DNA from: Petasospora fabianii
Taxonomy: Eukaryota; Ascomycota; Saccharomycetes; Phaffomycetales; Wickerhamomycetaceae
Assembly: GCA_022641835.1 (NCBI GenBank)
Contig: CP048723.1
Span: 310,001 to 374,000, forward strand
DNA: 64,000 nt
Direction: 5' to 3'
This document shows, piece by piece, positions 1 to 9,516 of the stretch; the stretch's first letter is position 1; each line of letters begins with the position of its first letter. The translations under genes were made by a program, and so were the position numbers. The notes below the pieces were generated by a model. The model did no database searches, was not told the DNA's origin, and saw only the letters and a list, made by a program, of their open reading frames with translations.

Positions 1-1
1 T

Positions 2-304
2 GCCCATACCCTTCATGAAACAATCCTTAAGTTGAAAAAAGACTGTATCGATGGTCATCTCCCACAAGAGGTGTTCAACCAATCTGCATTCGGTTATGAG
101 GCTGGTGTGAGGTTAGATCACGAGACTTTGGGTGCTGGTTGGGTCCCATCCGTCGAAGAACTCTCTCCATGGGAAATTGAAAGAAGAGAAATGGAAAGAG
201 AACGTAATATTAGACGTTTGAAGAGAGAATCAATGAGAGTCGATGATGGAAGTAGTAAGAGAAGAGGTCATAGAAGAAGATATGAGGAAATCGATTTGCG
301 TTGA
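2..304 (+). CDS. SNF5/SMARCB1-family chromatin remodelling subunit (Sfh1/Snf5-like), C-terminal end only
   Basis: The reading frame is open from the left edge of the window, so only the last 100 residues are seen. They match the end of the SNF5 domain. A short helical stretch ([12 protein letters not shown]) is followed by a Gly-Trp-x-Pro segment, then the family's closing motif: '[11 protein letters not shown]' runs into '[11 protein letters not shown]'. This parallels the end of human SMARCB1, where W-C-P-L-L-E-T-L-T-D-A-E-M-E precedes an R-N-T-R-R-M-R-R stretch. The very C-terminus is basic. SNF5-family proteins are core subunits of SWI/SNF (Snf5) or RSC (Sfh1) nucleosome remodellers in the nucleus. 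The fragment is too short to decide which of the two it is; the short tail favours Sfh1. Confidence 0.7.
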   Translation, partial: AHTLHETILKLKKDCIDGHLPQEVFNQSAFGYEAGVRLDHETLGAGWVPSVEELSPWEIERREMERERNIRRLKRESMRVDDGSSKRRGHRRRYEEIDLR

Positions 305-387
305 TCCTTATTCTTCCTTTCAGAAGTATAGTAATGGGAAATGAACGTGTAATCTAGTCATATTCATGTAGTGATTAATCATATCAT

Positions 388-426
388 TGATATATATATA
401 TATATATATACGTATATATATACGTA
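388..426. repeat. TA microsatellite in intergenic spacer
   Basis: A run of alternating T and A broken by ACGT steps lies between the SNF5-family gene and MTQ1. It is a simple repeat and may also be part of the 3' end or promoter of its neighbours. Confidence 0.8.
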
Positions 427-522
427 ATCAAAACGCGAAGTCATAATCTTCACCTTTAATCCCTTAACCATAACGAAGAACTCATCCTTAGAACCCATCA
501 TCAACAGCTAATAACCAAAGTC

Positions 523-1371
523 ATGCCCCGAATTTCACCTTCATTAGTACGATCAGCTTCTAGGATATCTCCACTGCTACCAAGGCTCCTCCCCGTCTGT
601 CGAACACTTCAATCAGCAGAACAAGAACTTCGATGGATACAAGCTGAATTGCCTCAAGATCAATGGATACAAGCTGTCATTCAACGATCACGACATGTCC
701 CACTACAATACATTCTTGGAACTCAACCTTTTGGTCATTTGGAGATCCTTTGTGAAAAAGAGACTCTCATCCCACGATGGGAAACGGAGGAATGGGCCAC
801 TAAGATCTGTCAAAAGTTGAAGACGGTTGAACAGAGAGGGTTAAAAATTGTCGATTTCTGTACAGGGACAGGATGTGTTGCATTGCTTATGGCTTCTTTG
901 TTGCAAAGAAGTGAAATCTTTGGTAAAGACGTGAGTCCATTTGCCCTGAATCTCTCTAGAAAGAATCAAGTCCATTGTCATGTTGATAATGTCGATTTTA
1001 CCTATGGCGATGTCTTTGACCCTCAGGTTCTCAAAGATGTTAAGATGGATCTTGTCACTGCCAATCCACCTTATATCTCATTCAAGGACTATAAGGGACG
1101 TGGTGTTGAAAGATCTGTACGTTCCTATGAACCAAAACTTGCCCTTGTTGGAGGGAATGAGTTTTACACTGCCTTGGTTGCAAATGTGTTGGTACCATCG
1201 CAGGCAAGAGGCTTTGTCTTTGAGCTGGGATATGAAAACCAATTCAAACACACAGAGTCTATCCTTCCAAGTAGTTGGGAGTGTAAGCTTTACTACGATG
1301 GTGCAGGACAACCACGATGCGTAATTGGATGGATCAAGGGATCCGACATGCAATGCTTAAAAGATATATAG
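523..1371 (+). CDS. MTQ1: Protein N5-glutamine methyltransferase, mitochondrial release-factor type (HemK/PrmC family)
   Basis: The 282-residue protein is a class I SAM methyltransferase that modifies the glutamine of the GGQ motif in release factors. Visible motifs are the SAM-binding DFCTGTGCVAL (residues about 111-121) and the catalytic NPPY (181-184), the signature for glutamine amide methylation. The 'IPRWETEEW' segment near residue 85 is typical of HemK proteins (IPRPETE). The length is close to yeast Mtq1 (about 314). The first ATG follows a stop-rich leader and was taken as the start. The basic, hydroxylated N-terminus (MPRISPSLVRSASRISP) looks like a mitochondrial presequence, which favours Mtq1 over cytosolic Mtq2. 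The gene converges on TRM6 with only 32 bp between stop codons. Confidence 0.9.
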   Translation: MPRISPSLVRSASRISPLLPRLLPVCRTLQSAEQELRWIQAELPQDQWIQAVIQRSRHVPLQYILGTQPFGHLEILCEKETLIPRWETEEWATKICQKLKTVEQRGLKIVDFCTGTGCVALLMASLLQRSEIFGKDVSPFALNLSRKNQVHCHVDNVDFTYGDVFDPQVLKDVKMDLVTANPPYISFKDYKGRGVERSVRSYEPKLALVGGNEFYTALVANVLVPSQARGFVFELGYENQFKHTESILPSSWECKLYYDGAGQPRCVIGWIKGSDMQCLKDI

Positions 1372-1403
1372 TGCAATCATTATCAATGGCTTCGCTTCGC
1401 TCT

Positions 1404-2858
1404 CTATTCCATAACCTCATCCTTAGTGTCCTCCGTAGCTTGCTTCTTCGAAGCTTCTTCAGAGCCCATAGCATCTTCTTCAGCTTTTCTCTTCTTGGAC
1501 AAACCTCTTCCAACAGCCTGAACACCTTCTTTCAATGGAAGCACTCTCAAAGCGGAAAAGAGGAATCCACCACCACCCTTCATGGACATCAATGGATGGA
1601 GTCTCCCCAAAATAGTTTGGTATGGTCTGCATCTTGACTCGTGTAAAGTTGGTGCAAGTAAGTTGTGATCGTTCATAGCCTGGACCTGGGTCTCAACGAG
1701 CACCTCTTTGAACTGAGAATACACGACAATTGGACGGGAACCTGCAACGTACTGTTCAAGTTTCGTCAAAAGGGTTGGAATGTATAACGTGGTAGCCATT
1801 ATCAAACCATCAAATTCTCCCCTGAGAGCGTTATCTATAGCCTCGTTTGTGTCCTTAGCATTCTGCTTACGACGGTAGTAATGCGCCTTCTTGTTAGACT
1901 TGAGATCCTTAAGCTCAGCTTCTGTCAACTCCTCGAAATTGACTCTTTCCGTCTCTGGTTCAAAAAACTGTAGGAAGTTTATCGTCTTGACCATGCGTTT
2001 AAGCACATCTTGTGAAAAGTTGGAATATGAAAGGGCAGAGTGGTTGACATGTTCATTCTCATGGACTACAAGGATCTCACCTGATCCTCTCATTCTCTCA
2101 AGCATGGCAGAAACAACAACACCACCAGTTTCATCAACAACGAGGTATCTTCCACCAGGTTGCACATTTGACAGAGAGAGGAGCAGGGCAAGTGATTCAT
2201 CACTCATGTCAAGAACACGAGAGGCATCCTTCTCCAAGTAATATTGTAACAACTGCTCCGCACCGAGGTAATCCACGGTAAACCTTCTAAGGAATTTCTG
2301 TTGCTTTCTTCTAAGATATTTCTGCTGTGAGTGTTTTGTCTTGTGACCAAAGTTAACATGTGACTTGATGAGCTTATCGATGATGGCTTCACCAACAGCA
2401 GCACCAGACGCGGTGACCTTAAGTGTCTCAATTTCCTCCTGTGTAAGCTCCTGTGTCGAACTTCCGATGTCCACAAGGTTTCTGTTCGTCTCTGAACTCT
2501 TGACATCGAGTTTTTTCAAGTAATCAATCTTCTCACTAAGAGATTTGAACTGTGGAGTGGCTTCTCTTGATGTTTCCTCTTCTTCAACCTCCGTCACAGC
2601 ACCTTCTGTCTCAGTGGCGTCTGGAGCATTATCCACGAGGGAACCTTCAATTGGACGCACATTGATGCCATCGAGAATCTCAAACGATTGACCATAAGGG
2701 TATCCCACAATCTGGTCCACGGAGAAAGTACCAAATTTCCCCAACTTGACTATACCATTGGGTCTGATCTCGATAAGTTTTGTTCCCTCAGACGGCAGTC
2801 TAATCAGACAGTGCTGATGATAGTCCACACGAGTCTCCTTTGGGATGAACTCTGACAT
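1404..2858 (-). CDS. TRM6: tRNA (adenine-58-N1) methyltransferase, non-catalytic subunit
   Basis: Trm6 (Gcd10) pairs with Trm61 to make m1A58 in the T-loop of tRNAs, including initiator tRNA. It acts in the nucleus and binds tRNA without binding SAM. The 484-residue product starts MSEFIPKETRVDYHQHCLIR and continues with 'LIEIRPNGIVKLGKFG', the conserved Gcd10 N-terminal domain; yeast Trm6 is 478 residues. The C-terminal half has the degenerate methyltransferase fold (GGRYLVVDETGGVV, residues about 230-245). The C-terminus is lysine-rich (KKRKAEED, SKKQ) and may serve as a nuclear signal. The ATG at 2858 was chosen; the frame is open a little further but without an upstream ATG. It is divergent from NOP2 with a shared promoter of about 235 bp. 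Confidence 0.95.
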   Translation of the reverse strand: MSEFIPKETRVDYHQHCLIRLPSEGTKLIEIRPNGIVKLGKFGTFSVDQIVGYPYGQSFEILDGINVRPIEGSLVDNAPDATETEGAVTEVEEEETSREATPQFKSLSEKIDYLKKLDVKSSETNRNLVDIGSSTQELTQEEIETLKVTASGAAVGEAIIDKLIKSHVNFGHKTKHSQQKYLRRKQQKFLRRFTVDYLGAEQLLQYYLEKDASRVLDMSDESLALLLSLSNVQPGGRYLVVDETGGVVVSAMLERMRGSGEILVVHENEHVNHSALSYSNFSQDVLKRMVKTINFLQFFEPETERVNFEELTEAELKDLKSNKKAHYYRRKQNAKDTNEAIDNALRGEFDGLIMATTLYIPTLLTKLEQYVAGSRPIVVYSQFKEVLVETQVQAMNDHNLLAPTLHESRCRPYQTILGRLHPLMSMKGGGGFLFSALRVLPLKEGVQAVGRGLSKKRKAEEDAMGSEEASKKQATEDTKDEVME

Positions 2859-2995
2859 GGCTTCCAAGTTAAAAAATGACGAATGGAAACCCCTATTTAA
2901 GATGATATCTCTGTGTAAAACAACAAAGCTGTTGTCTATAGAGAAATTGTATGTAGGGCATAATCAGAAAAAGTTTTTTGATTATGTAAGCGCGC

Positions 2996-3016
2996 GCGAT
3001 GAGCTGGGAAAAATTT
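2996..3016. promoter_or_regulatory. PAC and RRPE motifs in the TRM6-NOP2 divergent promoter
   Basis: GCGATGAGCT at 2996-3005 is a perfect PAC element. An RRPE-like AAAAATTT follows 3 bp later (3009-3016). This pair is the classic promoter signature of the yeast ribosome-biogenesis regulon (PAC bound by Dot6/Tod6, RRPE by Stb3). It lies between two genes of exactly that class. An alternating CGCGCG block directly precedes it. Confidence 0.75.
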
Positions 3017-3093
3017 AAAGAGAGGAGAAAGACATATCTCCACATACTTTAGTTGGGGTTTTAAAGGTAACGTACCACTAGTTTTGCATTAAG

Positions 3094-4983
3094 ATGGGTT
3101 CCAGAAGACATAAAAATAAGCAGGCTGACCCACCGTCGCTTGAACAGTTCCAGGAGAGAAAGAATAAGAAGCATGACAAGAAGAGAAGAGCTGACGATGC
3201 TGCCCCAGAAGAGCCAAAGAACAAGAAGAAGGTTGTCAAGTCTGCCCCAGTGGAGGAGAAGAAGCCAAAGAAGAAGTCCAAGAAGCTCGATGAGGAGCAG
3301 GAAATGATTCAGAAGCAGCGTGAGGCGGAGAAGGACCTTCCAGAGGTTGATTTGGAGGAGATCGCTTCCCACAAGAAGTCTCTCTTTGATGACTCTGATG
3401 ATGATGATGAGGAGAACCTCAACGATGAGTTTGATCTTCCAGAAGACGATGATGAGTTTGGTGAGCAGGAGGATGAGTTTTATGACTCTGATGAGGACCA
3501 ACGTGAGCGCCCAATGTTCTCTGATGACGAGGATGAGGATCTTGAAGAGCTTAATGCTGCTAATATGGAGGCTCTCTCTGCCAAGCTTGACCAGGAGGCC
3601 GCTTTGGAGGAGCAAGAGGCTGAAGAGGAGTTATTACAGACCAATATTACGCAACCAAGAGCAAAGATCTTGCCAAATGAGGAAGAGCTTGCCTTGGAGT
3701 CACAAGGTCCAAAGGATCTCACTGTTCTTCGTACAAGAATGATTGAGATCGTCAAGGTGCTTGAAGACTTCAAGACTCTTGCCGAGGAAGGAAGATCTAG
3801 AAATGAGTACGTTGACAGACTTCTTCAGGATATTTGTGACTACTTTGGATACTCGAGATTCCTCGCCGAGAAGCTCTTTAACCTTTTCTCTCCTTCCGAA
3901 GCTATGGAGTTCTTTGAGGCTAACGAAATTGCCAGACCTATCACCATTAGAACAAATACACTCAAGACAAGACGTCGTGATCTTGCCCAGACGCTTGTTA
4001 ACAGAGGTGTTAACCTCCAACCAATCGGTCCATGGACCAAGGTTGGTCTCCAGATTTTTGACTCCCAAGTGCCAATCGGTGCTACTCCTGAATACCTTGC
4101 CGGTCACTACATCCTCCAGGCTGCCTCTTCTTTCTTGCCAGTGATGGCCCTTGCCCCACAGGAGAACGAACGTGTCCTCGATATGGCTGCTGCTCCAGGT
4201 GGTAAGACAACATACCTCGCTGCTCTCATGAAGAACACAGGTTGTGTCTTTGCCAACGATGCCAACAAGGCCAGAACCAAATCCCTCATTGCCAACATCC
4301 ACAGATTGGGATGTACAAACACTATTGTCTGTCACTACGATGCTCGTGAGTTCCCAAAGGTCATTGGTGGCTTTGATCGTGTCCTCTTGGATGCTCCATG
4401 TTCTGGTACTGGTGTCATTGCCAAGGATGAGTCTGTCAAGCAGTCCAGAACGGAGAAGGACTTCATTCAGATCCCACACTTGCAGAAGCAGCTTCTGTTA
4501 TCCGCTATCGACTCTGTTGATGCCCACTCCCCAACTGGTGGTTACATCGTATACTCAACGTGTTCTGTGATGGTTGAGGAGAACGAAGCCGTTGTTGATT
4601 ACGCCCTTAGAAAGCGTCCAAACGTCAAGCTGGTTGAAACTGGTCTTGAAATTGGTAAAGAAGGTTTCACCAGTTTCAGAGGTAAGACTTTCAACCCAAA
4701 GCTGAAACTCACAAGACGTTACTACCCACACACATACAACGTTGATGGTTTCTACGTTGCCAAGTTAAAGAAGATTGCTGCTTCCCCACACGATGTCTCC
4801 AAGGCTGGTGCTAATGAGAAGGAGAACGCTGCTAGAGCAGAGGCTCTCGAGGAGGGTTTGATCAAGGAGGACTTCGCTAACTTTGACAATGAGGATGATG
4901 AGAAGCTCATTGAACAGAGTAAGAAGAGAAACATGAAGAAGAAGGGTGTTAATCCTAACGCCAAGAAGGAGAAGTCCAACTGA
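3094..4983 (+). CDS. NOP2: 25S rRNA (cytosine-C5) methyltransferase and nucleolar 60S assembly factor
   Basis: Nop2 methylates one cytosine of 25S rRNA and is needed for early 60S maturation in the nucleolus. The 629-residue protein has a long charged N-terminus: Lys-rich to about residue 75, then Asp/Glu-rich tracts to about 190. The catalytic domain follows. It has the SAM site AAAPGGKTT near residue 365, the DAPCSGTG motif with Cys436, and STCSV with the second cysteine, Cys490. Both cysteines are required in the NSUN/Nop2 family. The ending 'RRYYPHTYNVDGF' is diagnostic for Nop2. The start is the first ATG after a stop-rich leader. CTG at a conserved leucine (NVKL) in this gene supports the standard code. 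Confidence 0.97.
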   Translation: MGSRRHKNKQADPPSLEQFQERKNKKHDKKRRADDAAPEEPKNKKKVVKSAPVEEKKPKKKSKKLDEEQEMIQKQREAEKDLPEVDLEEIASHKKSLFDDSDDDDEENLNDEFDLPEDDDEFGEQEDEFYDSDEDQRERPMFSDDEDEDLEELNAANMEALSAKLDQEAALEEQEAEEELLQTNITQPRAKILPNEEELALESQGPKDLTVLRTRMIEIVKVLEDFKTLAEEGRSRNEYVDRLLQDICDYFGYSRFLAEKLFNLFSPSEAMEFFEANEIARPITIRTNTLKTRRRDLAQTLVNRGVNLQPIGPWTKVGLQIFDSQVPIGATPEYLAGHYILQAASSFLPVMALAPQENERVLDMAAAPGGKTTYLAALMKNTGCVFANDANKARTKSLIANIHRLGCTNTIVCHYDAREFPKVIGGFDRVLLDAPCSGTGVIAKDESVKQSRTEKDFIQIPHLQKQLLLSAIDSVDAHSPTGGYIVYSTCSVMVEENEAVVDYALRKRPNVKLVETGLEIGKEGFTSFRGKTFNPKLKLTRRYYPHTYNVDGFYVAKLKKIAASPHDVSKAGANEKENAARAEALEEGLIKEDFANFDNEDDEKLIEQSKKRNMKKKGVNPNAKKEKSN

Positions 4984-5163
4984 GCTGGGAGTTTTATCGT
5001 TGGTCTGTCAGCATCATTTAACGTCACGTCATATGTAATTCTGGGGCTCTTGTTAGAGCTCAACACAAAATTTGTACATTAGTAAAGTAAACTTGTTTTC
5101 CGGTAGCTCTATATCTACATTTCATGCGTCCCTCAGATTAACAAGGAGTTTATACGATTCCTT

Positions 5164-7383
5164 TTACACAACGTTGATATTTCCCAGTCCGTGCTCTTTG
5201 ATGTAGTCAGGACCCATCTCATCATACTCAGCCTTTGTCAAATATTGGTTCTTTGATGCGTCAGACTGAGCCCATTTGGCCATACCCTTCCAAGCATCTA
5301 AGAGTGGATCACTGGCTAGTCTCACCTTGAGTGGAGCTTCATCAGGTAAGAACTGACGGTACTCTGAGTATAATCTCTCTTCAAAGTTTTGGAAGAGAGC
5401 CTGTCCACCAGTGACAAAGATGTCCTGGAGAGCATCATAGCTATCACCAGAGAAGCCGCTTCCTGGAAGTCTGTGAAGAAGCAGATTCTGGCCAACCTCG
5501 ACTATAGATGCCTGGTCAATACCAGCGATGGATGGTTGGAACAACACTTCAGGAACACGGATTCTCTCCACATTGATATGCACCTGGTGTTGTTCATGTG
5601 AATCTTCAGAGTTGTATGGTCTCGGACCCCTAAGGAAAAGATGTAATATACTCTTTCTCCAATCGTACTGTGCCTCCATCGTATCCTCAACGGTGAAGTT
5701 TGGATCGTGATCAAGCAACTCTTTTTCCAGTTTGAGCAGCTGTTGTTCCTCTTCTTCAATGAGTTCCTCATCATCAACACTAGCAATGTCTCTGTAGATG
5801 GCCCAGTCATCATCATTAGCACCGAAGGTATCATTTGGATCGTTGTCAATAGAAGCATTGTTTCTCTTTCTCTTTGAGCCAGACTTCTCGTCGGATGCTA
5901 AGGATGCAATACTCTTCATTCTCATCTGTGCAGCAACCGACTTACGGTCACTCAACTGCTCTTTCAACTTCTGACGATCTTTACGTTTCTGAACAATAGC
6001 CTTGAGTTTTTCACGACGATCATGAATCCAACCATTGAGATCACGAGAACGCCATTCCTCATCCTGTTGAGCCTCTTCCGCGAGTCGTTTCTCCTCTTCC
6101 TCTTTCTCCTTTTTAGCACGTTGACGAGCATCATAATTAGCCTTCATGAGTCTCTGTTTACGTTTCTCCTTGAGCTGTTCTTCATCGAGATCTTCATCTG
6201 GGATGTCGACAAGTGGGAAGGATGGAACCTCATCAGAAGCGTCATCATCACCAACATCTTGCTTACGGGCTCTCTTGAGGGCTTTTTCTAAACCAGAGAC
6301 GTACTTATTGAGATCAGCCTCATCCTCAAATCCTTCTTCCTTGATAGTGGACTGTTGCTGTTTCTTGTTTAGAGAGGAGAGTCTCTCTTTGAGTTTAGTG
6401 TAGTACTCAAACTCCTGCTCCTTTTGTATGAGTTTCTCCAGTCGCTTTTGTTGTGCTTGCTCTTGAAGTCGTCTTCCCGATTCTTTCCTCTTTTCAGCTT
6501 GACGAGCAAGTTCCTCTTCTGTTTTCTGTTGCTTCTCGACTTCGGTGAATGGCGCTTCTAACGTGATGTCAATCTCCTCCAAGACGTCTAACGTGAGTAC
6601 GGATTTGAGTTCTTGGTTATAGTTCTTGGAGACGTAGCAGAAGTCCTTGACGATATTGTCGACTTGGTAGTTCGTAATCTTTGAAGGGAAGTATGGGTAT
6701 TTGAGTGAGAGCAAGTTGGACATGTAATTGGAAGCCTGGTGTCCTCCCCAGTTCAATCTCTTTGCCTCAGGCATTAATGCCTTACCAGAAACCACGGGGA
6801 TCACATGTGTAGATTCATGACCTGTACCAATGACGATACCTGTGTGTCCATTATTCTGGTGGTAGGAGAAAAGACTGTCGATACCTAATGCCACTTTGTT
6901 GACCCCGTATGTCTCGTAGAGTAGTTCGTAGTAGCCCTTGCGTTGAAGAAGCGATGCACCTGGTCTCTCTGTGAGCACAATAGGGTTATCGACTCTACCA
7001 GAGGAGGAGACTCCAATGTGCTTGAACGAGTAGTCGAGGATTTGCTCGACGTATTCCCAATTTGTGACGAATGCACCATCGAAAGGAGAACGTGCCTGAG
7101 CTTTGATGCTGGGGTCGAGGAACACGTCGTCTCCGACAAAAGTCATAGATTTACCAGACTTACGGTCACGGTACTTGGAGATAAGCATAGGGATATTGAT
7201 TTGTGGACCTTTCTGCGAGGTCATTCCCACTCGAAGGGCAGAAGAGCCAAAGTCAATGGCGATGGGCACTCCTGGAGCATAGGCGTCGGGGAAGAAGGGA
7301 GTCCCCGTGCGGGACTCCGCATGGTCACGAAGCTCCCAAACGCGACGTTTCACAAGGTCTGCATCTCTCGGTGTGGCTGTCAT
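5164..7383 (-). CDS. ARP5: Actin-related protein 5, INO80 complex subunit
   Basis: Arp5 is a nuclear actin-fold subunit of the INO80 nucleosome remodeller and couples ATPase activity to nucleosome sliding. The 739-residue product is close to yeast Arp5 (755). The N-terminal actin fold starts with 'IAIDFGSSALRVGM' (phosphate-1 loop) and has 'GIVIGTGHESTHVIPV' near residue 180. The fold is split by a long charged coiled-coil insertion (about residues 280-540, rich in E, K, Q and R), as is typical of Arp5. It resumes with 'VFVTGGQALFQNFEERL' close to the C-terminus. The ATG at 7383 precedes the first conserved segment. It is divergent from SRV2. Confidence 0.95.
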   Translation of the reverse strand: MTATPRDADLVKRRVWELRDHAESRTGTPFFPDAYAPGVPIAIDFGSSALRVGMTSQKGPQINIPMLISKYRDRKSGKSMTFVGDDVFLDPSIKAQARSPFDGAFVTNWEYVEQILDYSFKHIGVSSSGRVDNPIVLTERPGASLLQRKGYYELLYETYGVNKVALGIDSLFSYHQNNGHTGIVIGTGHESTHVIPVVSGKALMPEAKRLNWGGHQASNYMSNLLSLKYPYFPSKITNYQVDNIVKDFCYVSKNYNQELKSVLTLDVLEEIDITLEAPFTEVEKQQKTEEELARQAEKRKESGRRLQEQAQQKRLEKLIQKEQEFEYYTKLKERLSSLNKKQQQSTIKEEGFEDEADLNKYVSGLEKALKRARKQDVGDDDASDEVPSFPLVDIPDEDLDEEQLKEKRKQRLMKANYDARQRAKKEKEEEEKRLAEEAQQDEEWRSRDLNGWIHDRREKLKAIVQKRKDRQKLKEQLSDRKSVAAQMRMKSIASLASDEKSGSKRKRNNASIDNDPNDTFGANDDDWAIYRDIASVDDEELIEEEEQQLLKLEKELLDHDPNFTVEDTMEAQYDWRKSILHLFLRGPRPYNSEDSHEQHQVHINVERIRVPEVLFQPSIAGIDQASIVEVGQNLLLHRLPGSGFSGDSYDALQDIFVTGGQALFQNFEERLYSEYRQFLPDEAPLKVRLASDPLLDAWKGMAKWAQSDASKNQYLTKAEYDEMGPDYIKEHGLGNINVV

Positions 7384-7621
7384 TATCTTGAAGTTGCTAT
7401 TGCCTGCTCAAAAACTTCTCCAATTGACGACTTATGTAGCCGAAGTGGAGAGAGAAAGCACCTTCTTTGCCCAGTCGTGTCTCTCAAGTTCCATTAACGT
7501 GAACACCCGAACACCACACAACATTGATCTGTTAAAGAGGTTCGAGAGCTTCTCTCACTCCACATAACTAGAAACAGGACACTAGACTAGATAGTAGACC
7601 AGCTTTGGAATACCACAAACA

Positions 7622-9366
7622 ATGACTGAAGCTAACCACGACAAGTTCGCTGACATCTTCGCTCGGTAAGTGTACAATTGTCTTTTCCCCTTGGGACTGG
7701 TGGAATCCTCTGTGACACGGCAACACGCACACGCGCTGATTGCGTGTCAACATTATCACTCTTGAGACCCACGACTAACGCATTACACCACAGTCTTGAG
7801 AAGGCCACTACTGCCTTGGAGGACATTGTCACTAGAAACACAAGTGCTAGTGCCTCAGCCACCGTGTCCCCACCGGTAGTTACAGATGCGTCCCGTACTT
7901 TATCAGATCTTGATGCCTCTACCACATCTGTCAACATTGAAGAGGAGTCCCCATCTGTCAAGGCCTTCAGCGAGTTCCTCGAGCTATGTGTCGACCCTTT
8001 CACCTCCATCTCTAAGCAGATCAACTCTGTTGTCGGTGAACAGGCCGAGTCTTTTTCCAATGCCTTCAAGGAACAGCTTAACTTTATCAAGGCTGCAGCC
8101 AAATCCAAGAAGCCAGATTTCAACAACCCATCCAATGTGGCATTGCTTTCTCCTCTTCAGGAGGCTATTGGTGCCATCAACCAATTCAAGGACGACAACC
8201 GTAAGTCTGAGTTCTATACTCATTTGAATGCAATTGCTGAAGGTACCGGAGTGCTCAGTTGGTTCCTTACGGAGACACCGGTGTCTTACATTCCAGAGAT
8301 CAAAGACTCTGCCACTTTCTGGACCAACAAGGTCCTCAAGGAGTTTAAGGAGAAGGAACCAAAGACTGCAGAGTGGGTTAAGTTATATCTCAGTATCTTT
8401 GAAGGCTTAAAGCTCTACGTCAAGCGCTTCTACAGCACAGGTCTCACATATAATGCTAATGGTGGTGACTTTGCTGAAAATTTGAAGTCTATTAGCCGTT
8501 CCGAGGCATCTTCAGTCTCTAGTGTCTCCACTGCTACTTCTACTGCTGCTTCCACTGTCAAGGATGTTCCACCACCTCCACCGGCCCCACCGGCCCCATC
8601 TGCTGGTGGCCCACCACCTCCTCCACCACCTCCACCAGCTGATATGTACGATGATCTCAAAACACCAAAGGCATCGGCCCCTGCAGGCGGTATCAACGCT
8701 GTCTTCTCCGAGCTCAATCAAGGTGAGGGTATCACTAAGGGCTTGAAGAAGGTTGATAAATCCCAAATGACACACAAGAACCCAGAGTTGCGTGGAAGTT
8801 CCGTTGTCCGTGCCCCATCTGCCGGTGGTAAAAAATCTCCACCTGTTCCAAAGAAGCCATCATCCTTGTCTCGTAAGCCAAAACCAGAGCCAATCATCGA
8901 ATTGCAGGATTACACCAAGTGGATTGTCAAGAACGTTGAAGGTAAGCACGATATTGTTTTGGAAGGTGAGATGTCTCATTCTGTCTTTGTTGGTGACTGT
9001 AAGGAATGTACCATCCAAATCAAAGGTAAAGTCAACGCTGTCTACTTGTCCGGCACTACCAAGGTTGCTGTCGTTGTTGATAGTTTGGTTTCTGGTCTTG
9101 ACGTTGTCAACTCCAAGAAGTTTGGTATCCAAGTTATTGACAAGGTTCCACAGATCACCATTGATAAGTCCGATGAAGGTCAGATTTACCTTTCAAAGAC
9201 TTCTCTCGAAACTGAAGTGTACACAAGTTCCACCACTTCTTTAAACATTAACCTTCCAGATCCAGATAATGAAGACTTCAAGGAGGTATCTGTTCCTGAG
9301 CAGTTCAAGCACACCTTCTCTCCTAATGGTCAGATCACATCAACCATCGTTGAGCACGCTGGTTGA
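7622..9366 (+). CDS. SRV2: Adenylyl cyclase-associated protein (CAP), two exons
   Basis: Exons are 7622-7665 and 7794-9366. The 128-bp intron has a GTAAGT donor, an ACTAAC branch point at about 7774 and a CACAG acceptor. Spliced, exon 1 (MTEANHDKFADIFAR) joins LEKATTALEDI, which restores the conserved CAP N-terminus (RLE.AT..LEDI). The 538-residue product has an N-terminal helical-folded domain that recycles cofilin-bound actin. A polyproline segment follows (about 272-300, two Pro runs flanking SAGG) that should bind profilin or SH3 proteins. The C-terminal CARP beta-helix domain (about 385-538, WIVKNVEGKHDIVLEGE) exchanges nucleotide on actin. Yeast CAP also links Ras to adenylyl cyclase. 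The presence of the intron is clear from the sequence. Confidence 0.96.
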
Positions 9367-9516
9367 TCTCTCTTCTATCCCGCTGTTTTCTTGTCTCTCT
9401 CTCTTTTATTTTTCTACAATACAACACAGAACATACAAAGCTACATGTAGTCAATAGGAAATATATGTACAAGAGCATAACAATTCTCTATTTAAGAAAT
9501 TCCTCTGGGGTGGTCA

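Noticed and set aside
3061-3615. Leucine-rich antisense frame of 184 codons
   Set aside because: It mirrors the Lys/Glu/Asp-rich N-terminus of NOP2 and has no family resemblance.
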